Shown: positions 49,869 through 58,181 of the stretch, piece by piece | How the letters are laid out: the number at the start of each line of letters is the position of its first letter | How positions within the stretch are numbered: the first letter of the stretch is position 1 | Notes under the pieces: model-generated | Seen by the model: only the letters and a program-made list of their open reading frames with translations | Told to the model about the DNA's origin: nothing | Database searches by the model: none | Made by a program: the position numbers and the translations under genes | NCBI RefSeq assembly: GCF_963422335.1 | Contig: NZ_OY729424.1 | Location: forward strand, 744,001-808,000 | Reading direction: 5' to 3' | Length of the DNA stretch: 64,000 nt | Origin: an uncultured Roseateles sp. | Lineage (GTDB): Bacteria > Pseudomonadota > Gammaproteobacteria > Burkholderiales > Burkholderiaceae_C

Positions 49869-50770
49869 TTCAGCGTGAACCCCGCGCCTTCCAGCGCCTG
49901 GTGCAGCGCCACCGCCTGCGCCACCGACAGGCGGGTCAGCGGTGGGCGCAGGCGCTGCCAGGCCGGGTCGTGCAGGCCTTGGGCCAGCACCTCTTTCAGC
50001 GCGGCAATCATCGGATAGCCCTGGACGATCTGGCGCACCCGGTCGACTTCGGCCTGCAGGGCTGGGCCCTCGGCGCCGCTCCACTGCTCGACCAGGCGGC
50101 TGATGCGGCCCGGGTTGATATTGACGGTGGCCGAGATGCAGCCGCGCGCGCCCAGCGGCCGGGTGCGGGAGATGAAGCTCTCGGAGGCGGGGAAGATCGC
50201 CAGGCCGGGGAAGCGCGCCAGCATCGCCTGCAAGTTGTCCCAGTCGCCCGAGCTGTCCTTGATGCCGACGACGATGCCGGGAAAGTCATTCAGCAGGCGG
50301 GCTATCACCGCATGGGTGATGGGCACGCCCGACAGCGCGGGGATGTGATACAGGTACAGGCGCAGCCGCGCGTCGGCGATGCGCTCGATGACATCGGCGT
50401 AGTAGGCATACAAGCCATCGTCCGTGATGCCTTTGTAGAAGAACGGCGGCAGCATCAGCACCCCGGCGCAGCCGTGGGCCACCGCGTGCCGGCTCAGCAG
50501 CGCGGTCTCCTGCGCCGAGCAGGCGCCGGTGCCGGGCAGCATGCGGGCGGGCGGCAGGCCGGCCTCGACCAGCGCGTCGAGCAGGTCCATCCGTTCGGTG
50601 CCGGCCATCGAGTTGGCCTCGCTATTGGTGCCGAACGGCGCCAGGCCCGCGCCCTGCTCCAGCAGCCAGCGGCAATGGGCGATGAAGCGGGCCGTGTCGG
50701 GGCTGCCATCGGCAGAAGAGAAGGGGGTGACGACGGGCGCAAACGCCCCGGTCAAGACATCGGTGACCAT
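49865..50770 (-). CDS. Dihydrodipicolinate synthase/N-acetylneuraminate lyase superfamily aldolase
   Basis: A 301-aa class I (Schiff-base) aldolase of the DapA superfamily. The lysine nucleophile is in VVGIKDSSGDWDN (Lys171) and the tyrosine is in LYLYHIPALSG (Tyr141). The substrate loop is FGTNSEANSM where DapA has GTTGES, so it is unlikely to be lysine-biosynthetic. Relatives cleave or form 2-keto acids, including hydratase-aldolases of aromatic catabolism. Within this operon it could release pyruvate from a ring-cleavage product. The start at 50770 was chosen over a slightly upstream ATG. It overlaps the deaminase gene by 4 nt. Confidence 0.88.
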   Translation of the reverse strand: MVTDVLTGAFAPVVTPFSSADGSPDTARFIAHCRWLLEQGAGLAPFGTNSEANSMAGTERMDLLDALVEAGLPPARMLPGTGACSAQETALLSRHAVAHGCAGVLMLPPFFYKGITDDGLYAYYADVIERIADARLRLYLYHIPALSGVPITHAVIARLLNDFPGIVVGIKDSSGDWDNLQAMLARFPGLAIFPASESFISRTRPLGARGCISATVNINPGRISRLVEQWSGAEGPALQAEVDRVRQIVQGYPMIAALKEVLAQGLHDPAWQRLRPPLTRLSVAQAVALHQALEGAGFTLK

Positions 50771-50829
50771 GGGTATCTCCAAGGATGAAATGGGGAAGCG
50801 CCGGGGAGGCGCCGTGCGGCTTGTCGCCG

Positions 50830-51738
50830 CTAGGAAGGGCAGGGTGCGAGGCCGCGGCTGAAGTCCAGCAGCTGCTCGCCAAAAGCGTCGTCGCCGCTGT
50901 CGATGTGCGCGACGATGGACGTGTGGTTGTGCTCGGGCAGCCAGATCGACCGCGGCGCACGGCCCCGGGCCAGGCCAACGCGGTGGCAGAACTCGGCCGC
51001 GTAGACGTCCAGCCAGGGGTTCTCGTACTGGGCCACGGCGACCAGGGCCGGCACGTTCAGCCGCGCGGCGTGGGTCACGGCCGAGTCAGGCTCGTAGCGG
51101 GCTTCGTCGTCGCCGAAATAGGCGCGCACACCGGCGGCGTTCGGGTTGTCGGCGTGCACATCGGCGCGCAGCCTTGCGCTGATCAACACCACGCCCGCCA
51201 CCTGCGGTTGCGCCGGCTGCACGCGCGGATCGCAGGCATAGCTGGCCACATGGGCGCCGCCGGCCGAATGGCCAACCAGCACGATACGCCGCGCATCGCC
51301 GCCGAACTTCTCGGCATGTTCGCGCACCCAGTCCACCGCCAGGGCCAGGTCTTGCGCACCGGCCGGGAACGGTGCCTCGGGCGCCAGCCGGTACTCGACA
51401 TTGATGCCGACGAAGCCGTAGCGCGCAAAGAAGCGCGGCACATTGCCGTAGACCTGCTCGGTCGGGTTCATCTGGCCGCGCAGGAACGCGCCGCCGTGGA
51501 CGAACATCATGATGGGCAGCTGTGCGCCGGGCTGCTGTGCCTCCAGGCCCTGGTAGATGTCCAAGCGCTGGCGCAAGTGCTGGCCATAGGCCTGGTCGCG
51601 GGTGATCGCCAGCCCCGGCAGCGGCCGCTCGGCCAGCAGTGCGCTGCAGGCCCGCACCACCTGGTCACGGTGGCTGTTGATGTCGCTCGCCCAGCGAGGG
51701 CCGATCTCGCGCAGCAGCGCCTGCAGGTCCGCACTCAT
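50830..51738 (-). CDS. Alpha/beta hydrolase (kynurenine formamidase/hormone-sensitive-lipase-like)
   Basis: A 302-aa alpha/beta hydrolase. The oxyanion-hole motif is MFVHGGAFLRG, the nucleophile Ser is in VLVGHSAGGAHVASY, and the probable catalytic His is in LPEHNHTSIV. INVEYRLAPEAPFPAGAQDL, here YRLAPEAPFPAGAQD, is typical of the esterase/arylformamidase branch. Kynurenine formamidase of the alpha/beta type and RutD-like or carboxylesterase functions are all possible; proximity to kynU makes a formyl- or acyl-amide substrate attractive. It begins next to the stop of the ABC ATPase gene, with weak own ribosome site, so coupling is likely. Confidence 0.85.
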   Translation of the reverse strand: MSADLQALLREIGPRWASDINSHRDQVVRACSALLAERPLPGLAITRDQAYGQHLRQRLDIYQGLEAQQPGAQLPIMMFVHGGAFLRGQMNPTEQVYGNVPRFFARYGFVGINVEYRLAPEAPFPAGAQDLALAVDWVREHAEKFGGDARRIVLVGHSAGGAHVASYACDPRVQPAQPQVAGVVLISARLRADVHADNPNAAGVRAYFGDDEARYEPDSAVTHAARLNVPALVAVAQYENPWLDVYAAEFCHRVGLARGRAPRSIWLPEHNHTSIVAHIDSGDDAFGEQLLDFSRGLAPCPS

Positions 51739-51739
51739 G

Positions 51740-52510
51740 TCAATACACACCCATCAGCTTGGACAGTTCGGAGATGTACTCGCCATAGCGCGGGTCGAGC
51801 TTGATCGTCTCCGGCATACGTGGGCGCGGCAGATCGATGGCCACCTCGCGCACGACGCGGCCCGGCCGGCCGGACATCACCAGCACGCGGTCCGACAGGA
51901 ACACTGCCTCGGCAATGCTGTGCGTGACCAGCAGCACCGTCTGGCGCTGCTCCTGCCAGATGCGCAAGAGCTCGACATTGAGCTTGTCGCGGGTCAGCGC
52001 GTCGAGCGCGCCGAAGGGCTCGTCCATCAGCAGGATCTGCGGGTCCAGGGCCAGGATCTGGCCGATGGCCGCGCGCTGGCGCATGCCGCCCGACAGCTGG
52101 TGCGGGTGGTTGTTCTCGAAGCCCTTGAGTCCCAGCATCTCGGTCAGCTGGGCGATCTTGGGCGCGGCCTGGGCCTCGGGGATCTTGCGCAGTTTTGCAC
52201 CCAGCGCCAGGTTCTGGCCCACGGTCAGCCAGGGCAGCATATTGCTGCTCTGGAACACCACGCCGATCTCGGGGCTGGGGCCGGTGACGCGCTTCTGGTT
52301 GACCAGTACCTCGCCGCCCTCGTAGGGCGTCAAGCCCGCGACGATGCGAAGCAGCGTGCTCTTGCCACAGCCGCTGGGGCCCAGTATCGACACGAACTCG
52401 TGCGGCGCGATGGCCAGGTCCACCGCCTCCAGCGCCTTGACCTCATGCTTGCCGGCAAAGGTCTTCAGCACATCCTTCACCGCAATCGCGGGCTTGCTCT
52501 CTGTGTTCAT
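51740..52510 (-). CDS. ABC transporter ATP-binding protein, SsuB/TauB/NrtD type
   Basis: A 256-aa nucleotide-binding subunit of a nitrate/sulfonate/taurine-type importer. Walker A is GPSGCGKST, the signature is LSGGMRQRAAIGQIL, Walker B is ILLMDEPFGALD and the switch His is in LLVTHSIAEAVFL. The Q-loop reads VFQSSNMLPWLTV. It pairs with the permease gene 8 nt upstream and the NMT1-like receptor gene, giving a complete importer for the operon substrate. The start at 52510 excludes a hydrophobic N-terminal stretch that is really out-of-frame permease sequence. Confidence 0.95.
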   Translation of the reverse strand: MNTESKPAIAVKDVLKTFAGKHEVKALEAVDLAIAPHEFVSILGPSGCGKSTLLRIVAGLTPYEGGEVLVNQKRVTGPSPEIGVVFQSSNMLPWLTVGQNLALGAKLRKIPEAQAAPKIAQLTEMLGLKGFENNHPHQLSGGMRQRAAIGQILALDPQILLMDEPFGALDALTRDKLNVELLRIWQEQRQTVLLVTHSIAEAVFLSDRVLVMSGRPGRVVREVAIDLPRPRMPETIKLDPRYGEYISELSKLMGVY

Positions 52511-52518
52511 CGCCGCTC

Positions 52519-53265
52519 TCAGAAAGAAATACCACGCCACCAGACGGCGCGTGCCAGGCGTTCGACCACCGCATACAGGGCCACGGCCAGGGCGGTGATG
52601 ACCAGGATGGCGGCAAACATCAGATCGGTCTGGCCGTTGGCCGTGGCCATGGTCATCAAGTGGCCCAGGCCCTCCTCGGCGCCGATGAACTCACCAACGA
52701 TGGCGCCTATCACGGCCAGCGGCATCGCGACCTTGATGCCGTCGACGAAGGCCGGCAGCGCGGCGGGCACCTGCAGGCGCCAGAAGAAGTCCCAGCGCGA
52801 GGCGCCCAGCGCCCGGAAGTGCTCGTCCAGATTGATGGCCACGTTCTGCATGCCGCCCAAGGTGGCGATGACGATGGGGAAGAAGGCGAACAAAAAGGTG
52901 GCCGCCACCTTGGACGCGAAGCCGTAGCCGAACCAGACGATCATCAGCGGCGCCAGCGCGATCTTGGGCATGCTTTGCAGCGCGGTGATCAGCGGGTACA
53001 GCGTGCGCCGCGCAAAGGCGCTGATGTGTATCAGCACCCCCAGCAGCACGCCGCCGAGCACGGCCGCCACAAAGCCGACCAGCACCTCGACCGTGGTCAC
53101 CCAGGTGTTATCCAGCAGCGGCTCGCGGGCATTCCAGCCGGCGACCAGCACATCGCTGAACGGCGGCAGCAGATAGCGGCGCACGCCCAGCCAGCCGACG
53201 CCGAACTCCCACAGCAGGGCCAGCAGGCCCCAGAACAGAATGGCTTCCAACCAGCGCTTGGCCAT
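52519..53265 (-). CDS. ABC transporter permease, SsuC/TauC type
   Basis: A 248-aa inner-membrane permease with six predicted helices. The binding-protein-dependent EAA region is HFRALGASRWDFFWRLQVPAALPAFVDGIKVAM (core ALGASRWDFFWRLQVPAALP), which contacts the ATPase. TALQSMPKIALAPLMIVWFG is the typical SsuC/TauC block. Stop and start are 3 nt from the VOC gene and 8 nt from the ATPase gene. The substrate is set by the receptor at 53832-54827. Confidence 0.95.
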   Translation of the reverse strand: MAKRWLEAILFWGLLALLWEFGVGWLGVRRYLLPPFSDVLVAGWNAREPLLDNTWVTTVEVLVGFVAAVLGGVLLGVLIHISAFARRTLYPLITALQSMPKIALAPLMIVWFGYGFASKVAATFLFAFFPIVIATLGGMQNVAINLDEHFRALGASRWDFFWRLQVPAALPAFVDGIKVAMPLAVIGAIVGEFIGAEEGLGHLMTMATANGQTDLMFAAILVITALAVALYAVVERLARAVWWRGISF

Positions 53266-53268
53266 GGC

Positions 53269-53811
53269 TTACTTCTTTCCTTCCTTGGCCGCGACGACGG
53301 CCGCCGGCGGCGGCACGACGAAGCGCTCGAAGCGCCACTGGTCGAACGAGTCGATATTGCGCTCCCAGACCTTGGCGTCGTAGGGCTTGTCGGCCGTGAT
53401 CTGCGTCATCTCGCAATACAGCTCGACGTTGTTGCCGTCCGGGTCCTTGAAGACCAGGAACAGGTTCTCTCCCGGGCCGTGCTTGCCGATGCCGCGCACG
53501 ATCTCGATGCCATGGGCCTGCAGCACGGTCACCGCACGCTCCATCTCGGCCATGTCGTCGACCAGGTACGAGAAGTGCTCGACGCCGGGCCGGCTGTAGC
53601 GCGGCAGGTCATTGATGTCGGGCGAGTCCTTGGGGATCTGCGACAGCGCCAGGTCGTGGTGGTCGCTGCTGGCACGCAGAAACACCATCTGGTCACTGAT
53701 CCAGTCGGATACGGTCAGGCCCATCACCTCGGTGTAGAACTTCACCGAGGCGTGGATGTCACGCACCATCAGCACGATGTGGCCGAGGCGGCGGGGGCGT
53801 AGAGTTTCCAT
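53269..53811 (-). CDS. VOC family protein, extradiol dioxygenase-like
   Basis: A 180-aa vicinal-oxygen-chelate protein. A metal triad is visible: His11 in RLGHIVLMVRD, His79 in GVEHFSYLVDD and Glu130 in GNNVELYCEM. This is the two-His-one-carboxylate pattern of type I extradiol dioxygenases and related isomerases. DPDGNNVELY is the usual C-terminal signature. A ring-cleaving dioxygenase would complete the set of deaminase, aldolase and FAH enzymes in this operon, but glyoxalase- or epimerase-like activities share the fold. The C-terminal about 40 residues (WRFERFVVPPPAAVV, KEGKK) are extra. It lies between permease and receptor genes. Confidence 0.88.
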   Translation of the reverse strand: METLRPRRLGHIVLMVRDIHASVKFYTEVMGLTVSDWISDQMVFLRASSDHHDLALSQIPKDSPDINDLPRYSRPGVEHFSYLVDDMAEMERAVTVLQAHGIEIVRGIGKHGPGENLFLVFKDPDGNNVELYCEMTQITADKPYDAKVWERNIDSFDQWRFERFVVPPPAAVVAAKEGKK

Positions 53812-53831
53812 GGCTGTCTCCCAGTCCTGGA

Positions 53832-54827
53832 TCAGTCGATGAATCGGTTGGTGTAGACCTCGCCGCCGCGCACCGAGGCGGTGACGTTGAAGGCCTTCTT
53901 GGCGAACTCGATCGTGCCGTGCATGCGGTCGGCGCGGATGTAGCCCAGCTTCTTGCTGTCGGCCGTGGGGTCGCCAATGATGGACACGGTTTCCTTGATC
54001 TGCTTGAGCAGGATGTCGCGGGCCAGCAGCCGGTTGCTGGCCACGATCAGGTCGGCCGCGCCCTCGGGGTCCTGCCGCATGAACTCATAGCCCTTGTAGG
54101 TGGCCTTGACGAAGCGCTTCACCAGGTCCGGGTTGGTCTCGATCAGCTTCTCGCTGGTGACGATGCCATTGCCGTAGATATTCAGATTGAAGTCGCGGTA
54201 GCGCAGCACGCCCAAGGTCTTGCTCTCGCGCGCGGCCAGCGATTCCAGCAGTGGCTTGTTGGCCCCCTCCCAGCATTCGGCGAGGTCGATGCGACCTTCC
54301 AGGAAGGAGGGGTTGATCACCGACGGGTCCAGGCGCAGCAGCTTCACATGGTTGGCCGGCAGGCCATTGGCGGCCAGCCAGGCCGGCACGATGTTCTGCA
54401 ACGGCGAGGCACCACCGCCACCGAGGCTCAGGCCCTTCAGATCGGCCAGGGTGCGCAGCTTGCGCTTGGGCGTTTCCACATAGCACAGCGCCGCCGGCCA
54501 GACGGTGTTGATCGCGCCCACCATCACCGTCTTGCCGCCATTGGCGCGGTTCAGCATCACGCTGATCGGGTCGCCGTAGCCGAACTCGAACAGGCCCTGG
54601 TCCACCTCGTTGACGGTGCGCTGGCCGCCATAGCCGCGCTGCGCCTGCACCTCCAGCCCCGCCTCGGCGTAGAAGCCCTTGGCGGCGGCCACCAGCACGC
54701 CGCCGGTGCTGCCCTGGGGCAGCCAGGCGAGGTTGAACTTGACCTTGTCCAGGGCCTGGGCAGCGGGGCTGAGCAGGGCGGCGCAGGCCACAAGCAGAGG
54801 CGCCAAGGTAGTGCGAAGTGTGAACAT
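53832..54827 (-). CDS. ABC transporter substrate-binding protein, NMT1/THI5-like
   Basis: A 331-aa periplasmic receptor. The signal peptide (MFTLRTTLAPLLVACAALLS...AQA) is followed by LDKVKFNLAWLPQGSTGGVL, the NMT1/THI5-like start also seen in receptors for pyrimidine precursors, riboflavin and other heterocycles. AAKGFYAEAGLEVQAQRGYGG and the long helix DLVKRFVKATYKGYEFMRQD are typical. Acidic and aromatic residues such as DLAECWEGANKP may line the pocket. It directly precedes the VOC, permease and ATPase genes, so it is the receptor of this importer. The ligand is unknown; a nitrogen-containing ring compound is plausible. Confidence 0.9.
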   Translation of the reverse strand: MFTLRTTLAPLLVACAALLSPAAQALDKVKFNLAWLPQGSTGGVLVAAAKGFYAEAGLEVQAQRGYGGQRTVNEVDQGLFEFGYGDPISVMLNRANGGKTVMVGAINTVWPAALCYVETPKRKLRTLADLKGLSLGGGGASPLQNIVPAWLAANGLPANHVKLLRLDPSVINPSFLEGRIDLAECWEGANKPLLESLAARESKTLGVLRYRDFNLNIYGNGIVTSEKLIETNPDLVKRFVKATYKGYEFMRQDPEGAADLIVASNRLLARDILLKQIKETVSIIGDPTADSKKLGYIRADRMHGTIEFAKKAFNVTASVRGGEVYTNRFID

Positions 54828-54846
54828 GGGGATCTCTCTCAGGGAG

Positions 54847-55761
54847 CTAGGCGGCCACAACCCGGTTGCGCAGCGTACCTATCTGCTCGATGCTGGCCAT
54901 CATCACATCACCGGGCTGCAGATAGACGCCGCGGCCCATGCCCACGCCTGTGGGCGTGCCGGTGGCGATCAGGTCGCCGGGCTTCAAGGTCAGCAACGAC
55001 GACAGGTAGGCGATCTGCTCGGCGATATTGAAGATCATGCCCTCGGCCGTGTCGTCCTGCATGGTCTGGTCATTGACGTCCAGGCGCATGCGCAGCTTCT
55101 GCGGCTCGGCAATGCATTGTCGCGGCACCACCCAGGGGCCCATGGGCCCGAAGGTGTCGAAGCTCTTGCCGCGGAACCAGTCATGCGTGAACGGATAGTC
55201 GCTGCGGCGGTTCAGGTCGCGGGCGCTGATGTCGTTGAACACCGTGTAGCCGGCGATCACTTCGTAGGCCTGTTCGACCGTCACATGCCGGCACTGGCGG
55301 CCGATGACCACGCCCAGCTCGACCTCCCAGTCCAGCTTCTGCGTCTCGGCCGGCTTGACGACATCGTCGCCGCTGGCGATCACGCTGGTGTCTGCCTTCA
55401 TGAAGCAGTAGGGCGCGCTCTCGCTGCGCGGCGCCAGCTTCGTGCCCATCTCGCGCGCATGTTCGTAGTAATTGGACGCGGCGCCGAAGATGCGCGCCGG
55501 GCGGTAGGGGGCCAGCAGCTTGTAGCTGCCCTCGGCCAGCGGCTGCACGCGGCCGGCGGCGCGCTCGACGGCCAGCTTGGTCGCCAGCACTTCGACGGCA
55601 GCCCGGTGTGTCTCCCACTGCTCCATCACGCCCTGCGTGCCCTGCAGCAGGGGGTTGGCGTCCGAGCCCAGCGCGGCCACGTCATACAGTTGCTGGTCCA
55701 GCACCAGGGCGGCGCGCGGGCCGGCGCCCTGGTCGTAGGAGGCTATGGCATACCAGTTCAA
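54847..55761 (-). CDS. Fumarylacetoacetate hydrolase family protein
   Basis: A 304-aa FAH-superfamily enzyme. The metal-binding core is visible in KLDWEVELGVVIGR (Glu ligands), GYTVFNDISARDLNRR and FDTFGPMGPWVV, with the family end GDLIATGTPTGVGMG. Members act as hydrolases, decarboxylases or hydratases on beta-diketo and 2-oxo-enoic acids from ring cleavage. A TTG at 55761 with an AAAGGA site is chosen; an ATG at 55827 would start next to the operator and lacks a ribosome site. It is the first gene of the ten-gene operon. Confidence 0.88.
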   Translation of the reverse strand: MNWYAIASYDQGAGPRAALVLDQQLYDVAALGSDANPLLQGTQGVMEQWETHRAAVEVLATKLAVERAAGRVQPLAEGSYKLLAPYRPARIFGAASNYYEHAREMGTKLAPRSESAPYCFMKADTSVIASGDDVVKPAETQKLDWEVELGVVIGRQCRHVTVEQAYEVIAGYTVFNDISARDLNRRSDYPFTHDWFRGKSFDTFGPMGPWVVPRQCIAEPQKLRMRLDVNDQTMQDDTAEGMIFNIAEQIAYLSSLLTLKPGDLIATGTPTGVGMGRGVYLQPGDVMMASIEQIGTLRNRVVAA

Positions 55762-55830
55762 GGGAAATCCTTTCAGTGCATTCAGGGTCAGCGCGCATTC
55801 GCCGCTGCTTTGTGAATACAATAACATCTT

Positions 55831-55842
55831 CATGTATACATG
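55831..55842. promoter_or_regulatory. Palindromic operator CATGTATACATG at the catabolic operon promoter
   Basis: A perfect 12-bp palindrome containing the ATGTATACAT core shared with 45850-45859 and 62823-62832. It lies 70 nt before the TTG start of the FAH gene and 52 nt before the ATG of the divergent dehydrogenase gene. One regulator could therefore control both directions. Confidence 0.7.
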
Positions 55843-55893
55843 ACAAGTGTTTTGGGGAACAACTGTGTGTGCCCCTTGTTCCGGAGAAGCCAG

Positions 55894-56835
55894 ATGCTCA
55901 AACGCGAAACCCTGTTGGTCCTGATTCCGCTGCAAGCGCCGTTTGTGGCTGCGCTGCAGGCCTTGTACGAGCTGATCTACGAACCCAGCGGTCACAGCGA
56001 GGCGCTATGGCAGCGTCTGCAGGGCCAGCCGTTGCGGGCGGTGCTGACCAATGGCACGACGGGCTTCAGCGAGGCGCAGATGGCGCTGCTGCCTGAGCTG
56101 GGCCAGATCTGCAGCTGGGGCGCGGGCTACGAGAACATCGATGTGGCGGCGGCACGCGCCTGCGGCATAGGCGTCAGCCACGCGCCAGGCATCAACAACG
56201 CCACCGTGGCCGATCACGCGCTGGCGCTGATGCTGGGTCTGTCGCGCGGGCTGGTGGCGCTGGACGCAGCCGTCAAGCGCGGCGACTGGCAGACCAGCCG
56301 GGCCGAGCGGCCGACAATCAACGGCCGCCGCCTGGGCCTGGTCGGCATGGGCAATATCGGCCAGCAGATCGCCCGTCGCGCGGCCGGCTTCGACATGCAG
56401 ATTGCCTATTGCACGCGCACACCCATGCCCGAGCTGCCCTGGCGCCATGTCGAGTCCGTGCTGGCCCTGGCGGCGGAGTCCGACTACCTGGTGCTGGCCT
56501 GCCCCGGCGGCGCCGCCACCCGCCACCTGGTCAACCGCGAGGTGTTGCGGGCGCTGGGGCCCGAGGGCTTTCTGGTCAATATCGCGCGTGGCACCGTGGT
56601 CGATACCGAGGCCTTGATCGCGGCGTTGCAAGCGGATGAGATCGCCGGTGCCGGCCTTGATGTGCTCGAAGGCGAGCCGGTCGTTCCACCCGCGCTGGCG
56701 GCCTCAGGCAAGGTGCTGCTCACGCCCCATGTGTCGGGCCGCTCGCCCGAGGCCCAGCGGGCCCAGCTGGCCTGCGCGATGGGCAATCTGGCGGCCTTCT
56801 TTGCCGGGCGGGAGCTGCTGACGCCGGTGCCCTGA
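55894..56835 (+). CDS. D-isomer specific 2-hydroxyacid dehydrogenase
   Basis: A 313-aa NAD(P)-dependent dehydrogenase. The coenzyme motif is LGLVGMGNIGQQIARRAAGFD (core GMGNIGQQIARRA). The catalytic Arg is in NIARGTVVDTEALI, the Glu is in GLDVLEGEPVVP and the His is in LTPHVSGRSPEAQ. ICSWGAGYENIDVAAA is the substrate-domain block. It resembles glyoxylate/hydroxypyruvate reductases. The ATG at 55894 follows GGAG. It is divergent from the FAH-led operon and shares its operator, so it probably reduces a 2-keto acid made by that pathway. Confidence 0.92.
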   Translation: MLKRETLLVLIPLQAPFVAALQALYELIYEPSGHSEALWQRLQGQPLRAVLTNGTTGFSEAQMALLPELGQICSWGAGYENIDVAAARACGIGVSHAPGINNATVADHALALMLGLSRGLVALDAAVKRGDWQTSRAERPTINGRRLGLVGMGNIGQQIARRAAGFDMQIAYCTRTPMPELPWRHVESVLALAAESDYLVLACPGGAATRHLVNREVLRALGPEGFLVNIARGTVVDTEALIAALQADEIAGAGLDVLEGEPVVPPALAASGKVLLTPHVSGRSPEAQRAQLACAMGNLAAFFAGRELLTPVP

Positions 56836-56844
56836 ACCGGCAGC

Positions 56845-58074
56845 CTAGGCGATGCTCGCGTGTATCGCGTCCCGCACGCGCGGGTAGATCTGCTGGTTCC
56901 ACCTGCGCCCGCTGAACACGCCATAGTGGCCCACGCCGGTCTGGACGTGGTGGGTCTTCAGATAGGGCCGGATGCTGGGGCAGAGGTCCTGCGCGGCCAC
57001 CGTCTGGCCCACGGCGCAGATGTCGTCGCGCTCGCCCTCCACCGTCATCAGCGCGGTGCGGCGTATCGCGGCGGGATTCACCAGCCGGCCGCGGTACATC
57101 AGCGTGCCCATCGCCAGGTCATAGGTCTGGAACACCTTCTCCACCGTCTCCAGATAGAACTCGGCCGGCAGGTCGTTGACGGCCAGGTACTCGTCGTAGA
57201 ACAGCTGTATCGTGCGTGCCTCCTCGGTGCGGCCCTCCAGCAGATGCTCGTACATCTGCCTGAACGACTGCTTGTGCCGATCGAGGTTCATGTTCAGGAA
57301 GGCGGTCAGCTGCAGAAAGCCCGGGTAGACGCGGCGGCCAGCGCCGGCGTGCGGCAGCGGCACATGGCTGACCAGGTTTTTTTCGAACCACTCGATAGGC
57401 TTGCTGATGGCCAGCCGGTTGACCTCGGTGGGGTTGACCCGACAATCCACCGGGCCGGCCATCAGGGTCAGGCTGCGCGGCTGGGCAATGTGGTCGTCCT
57501 CGGCCATCAGCGCGGCAGCGGCGAGTGCCGCCACGCAGGGCTGGCAGACGGCCACCACATGGGTGCCCGGGCCCATCGTGGCGATGAACCGCATCATGTA
57601 ATCGATGTAGTCATCGAGGCTGAAACCACCATGGCTCAGCGACACATCGCGGGCGTTGTGCCAGTCGGTGATGAAGACGTCGTGGTCCTGCAGCAGGGTG
57701 CGCGCGGTCTCGCGCAGCAGCGTCGCAAAGTGGCCCGACAGCGGCGCCACCAGCAGCACACGGGGCTGATCCGCGTCCGCGGCGCTCAATCCCTCCTTGC
57801 GAAAGTGCAGCAGGGTGCCGAAGGGCAGCTGCTGCACCGGCACCTCGGTCACCGGCACGGGCTGGCCGTTGACCATCGCCTCGGTGATGTCGTAGGCGGG
57901 GCGGGCGTGGGTCAGGCGCAGGCGCGAGACCACATCGCAGGCGGCGGCCAGGGTGCGCACGGCCGACTTCTCGGTCTTCTGGAACCACAGCGAGGCCGCC
58001 AGATGCTGAGCCATCAGGCGCAGCGGCGACATCAGGTCAGACTGCAGTTGATAGGCTTGATACAGCATGGTCAT
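56845..58074 (-). CDS. phaZ: Intracellular polyhydroxyalkanoate depolymerase
   Basis: A 409-aa PhaZ enzyme that hydrolyses stored polyhydroxybutyrate granules. The catalytic Cys lies in VVAVCQPCVAALAAAALM (Cys177), as in the Ralstonia PhaZ1 family where Cys replaces Ser of a lipase box. Other blocks are MLYQAYQLQSDLMSPLRLMA, VFITDWHNARDVSLSHGGFS, TLMAGPVDCRVNPTEVN and the C-terminal VGHYGVFSGRRWNQQIYPRV, which holds the catalytic His. The start at 58074 was chosen over a longer frame. The gene indicates a PHB-storing betaproteobacterium and is divergent from a GST gene. Confidence 0.93.
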   Translation of the reverse strand: MTMLYQAYQLQSDLMSPLRLMAQHLAASLWFQKTEKSAVRTLAAACDVVSRLRLTHARPAYDITEAMVNGQPVPVTEVPVQQLPFGTLLHFRKEGLSAADADQPRVLLVAPLSGHFATLLRETARTLLQDHDVFITDWHNARDVSLSHGGFSLDDYIDYMMRFIATMGPGTHVVAVCQPCVAALAAAALMAEDDHIAQPRSLTLMAGPVDCRVNPTEVNRLAISKPIEWFEKNLVSHVPLPHAGAGRRVYPGFLQLTAFLNMNLDRHKQSFRQMYEHLLEGRTEEARTIQLFYDEYLAVNDLPAEFYLETVEKVFQTYDLAMGTLMYRGRLVNPAAIRRTALMTVEGERDDICAVGQTVAAQDLCPSIRPYLKTHHVQTGVGHYGVFSGRRWNQQIYPRVRDAIHASIA

Positions 58075-58181
58075 GGCCTTCGTTGGAGTCTGGCCGGGGT
58101 GAATGCAAGTTGCGAGCCAAGGACGGTCCGCAAGGCATGGCACAGGGCTTGCAATCGTCGCTGGGCAGCAGGAGCTCCGAC

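Noticed and set aside
48850..51738. Complete Rut pyrimidine degradation operon
   Set aside because: Only RutC-, RutD- and RutE-like members are present and the RidA protein looks more like 2-aminomuconate deaminase; RutA and RutB are missing, so the label would be wrong.
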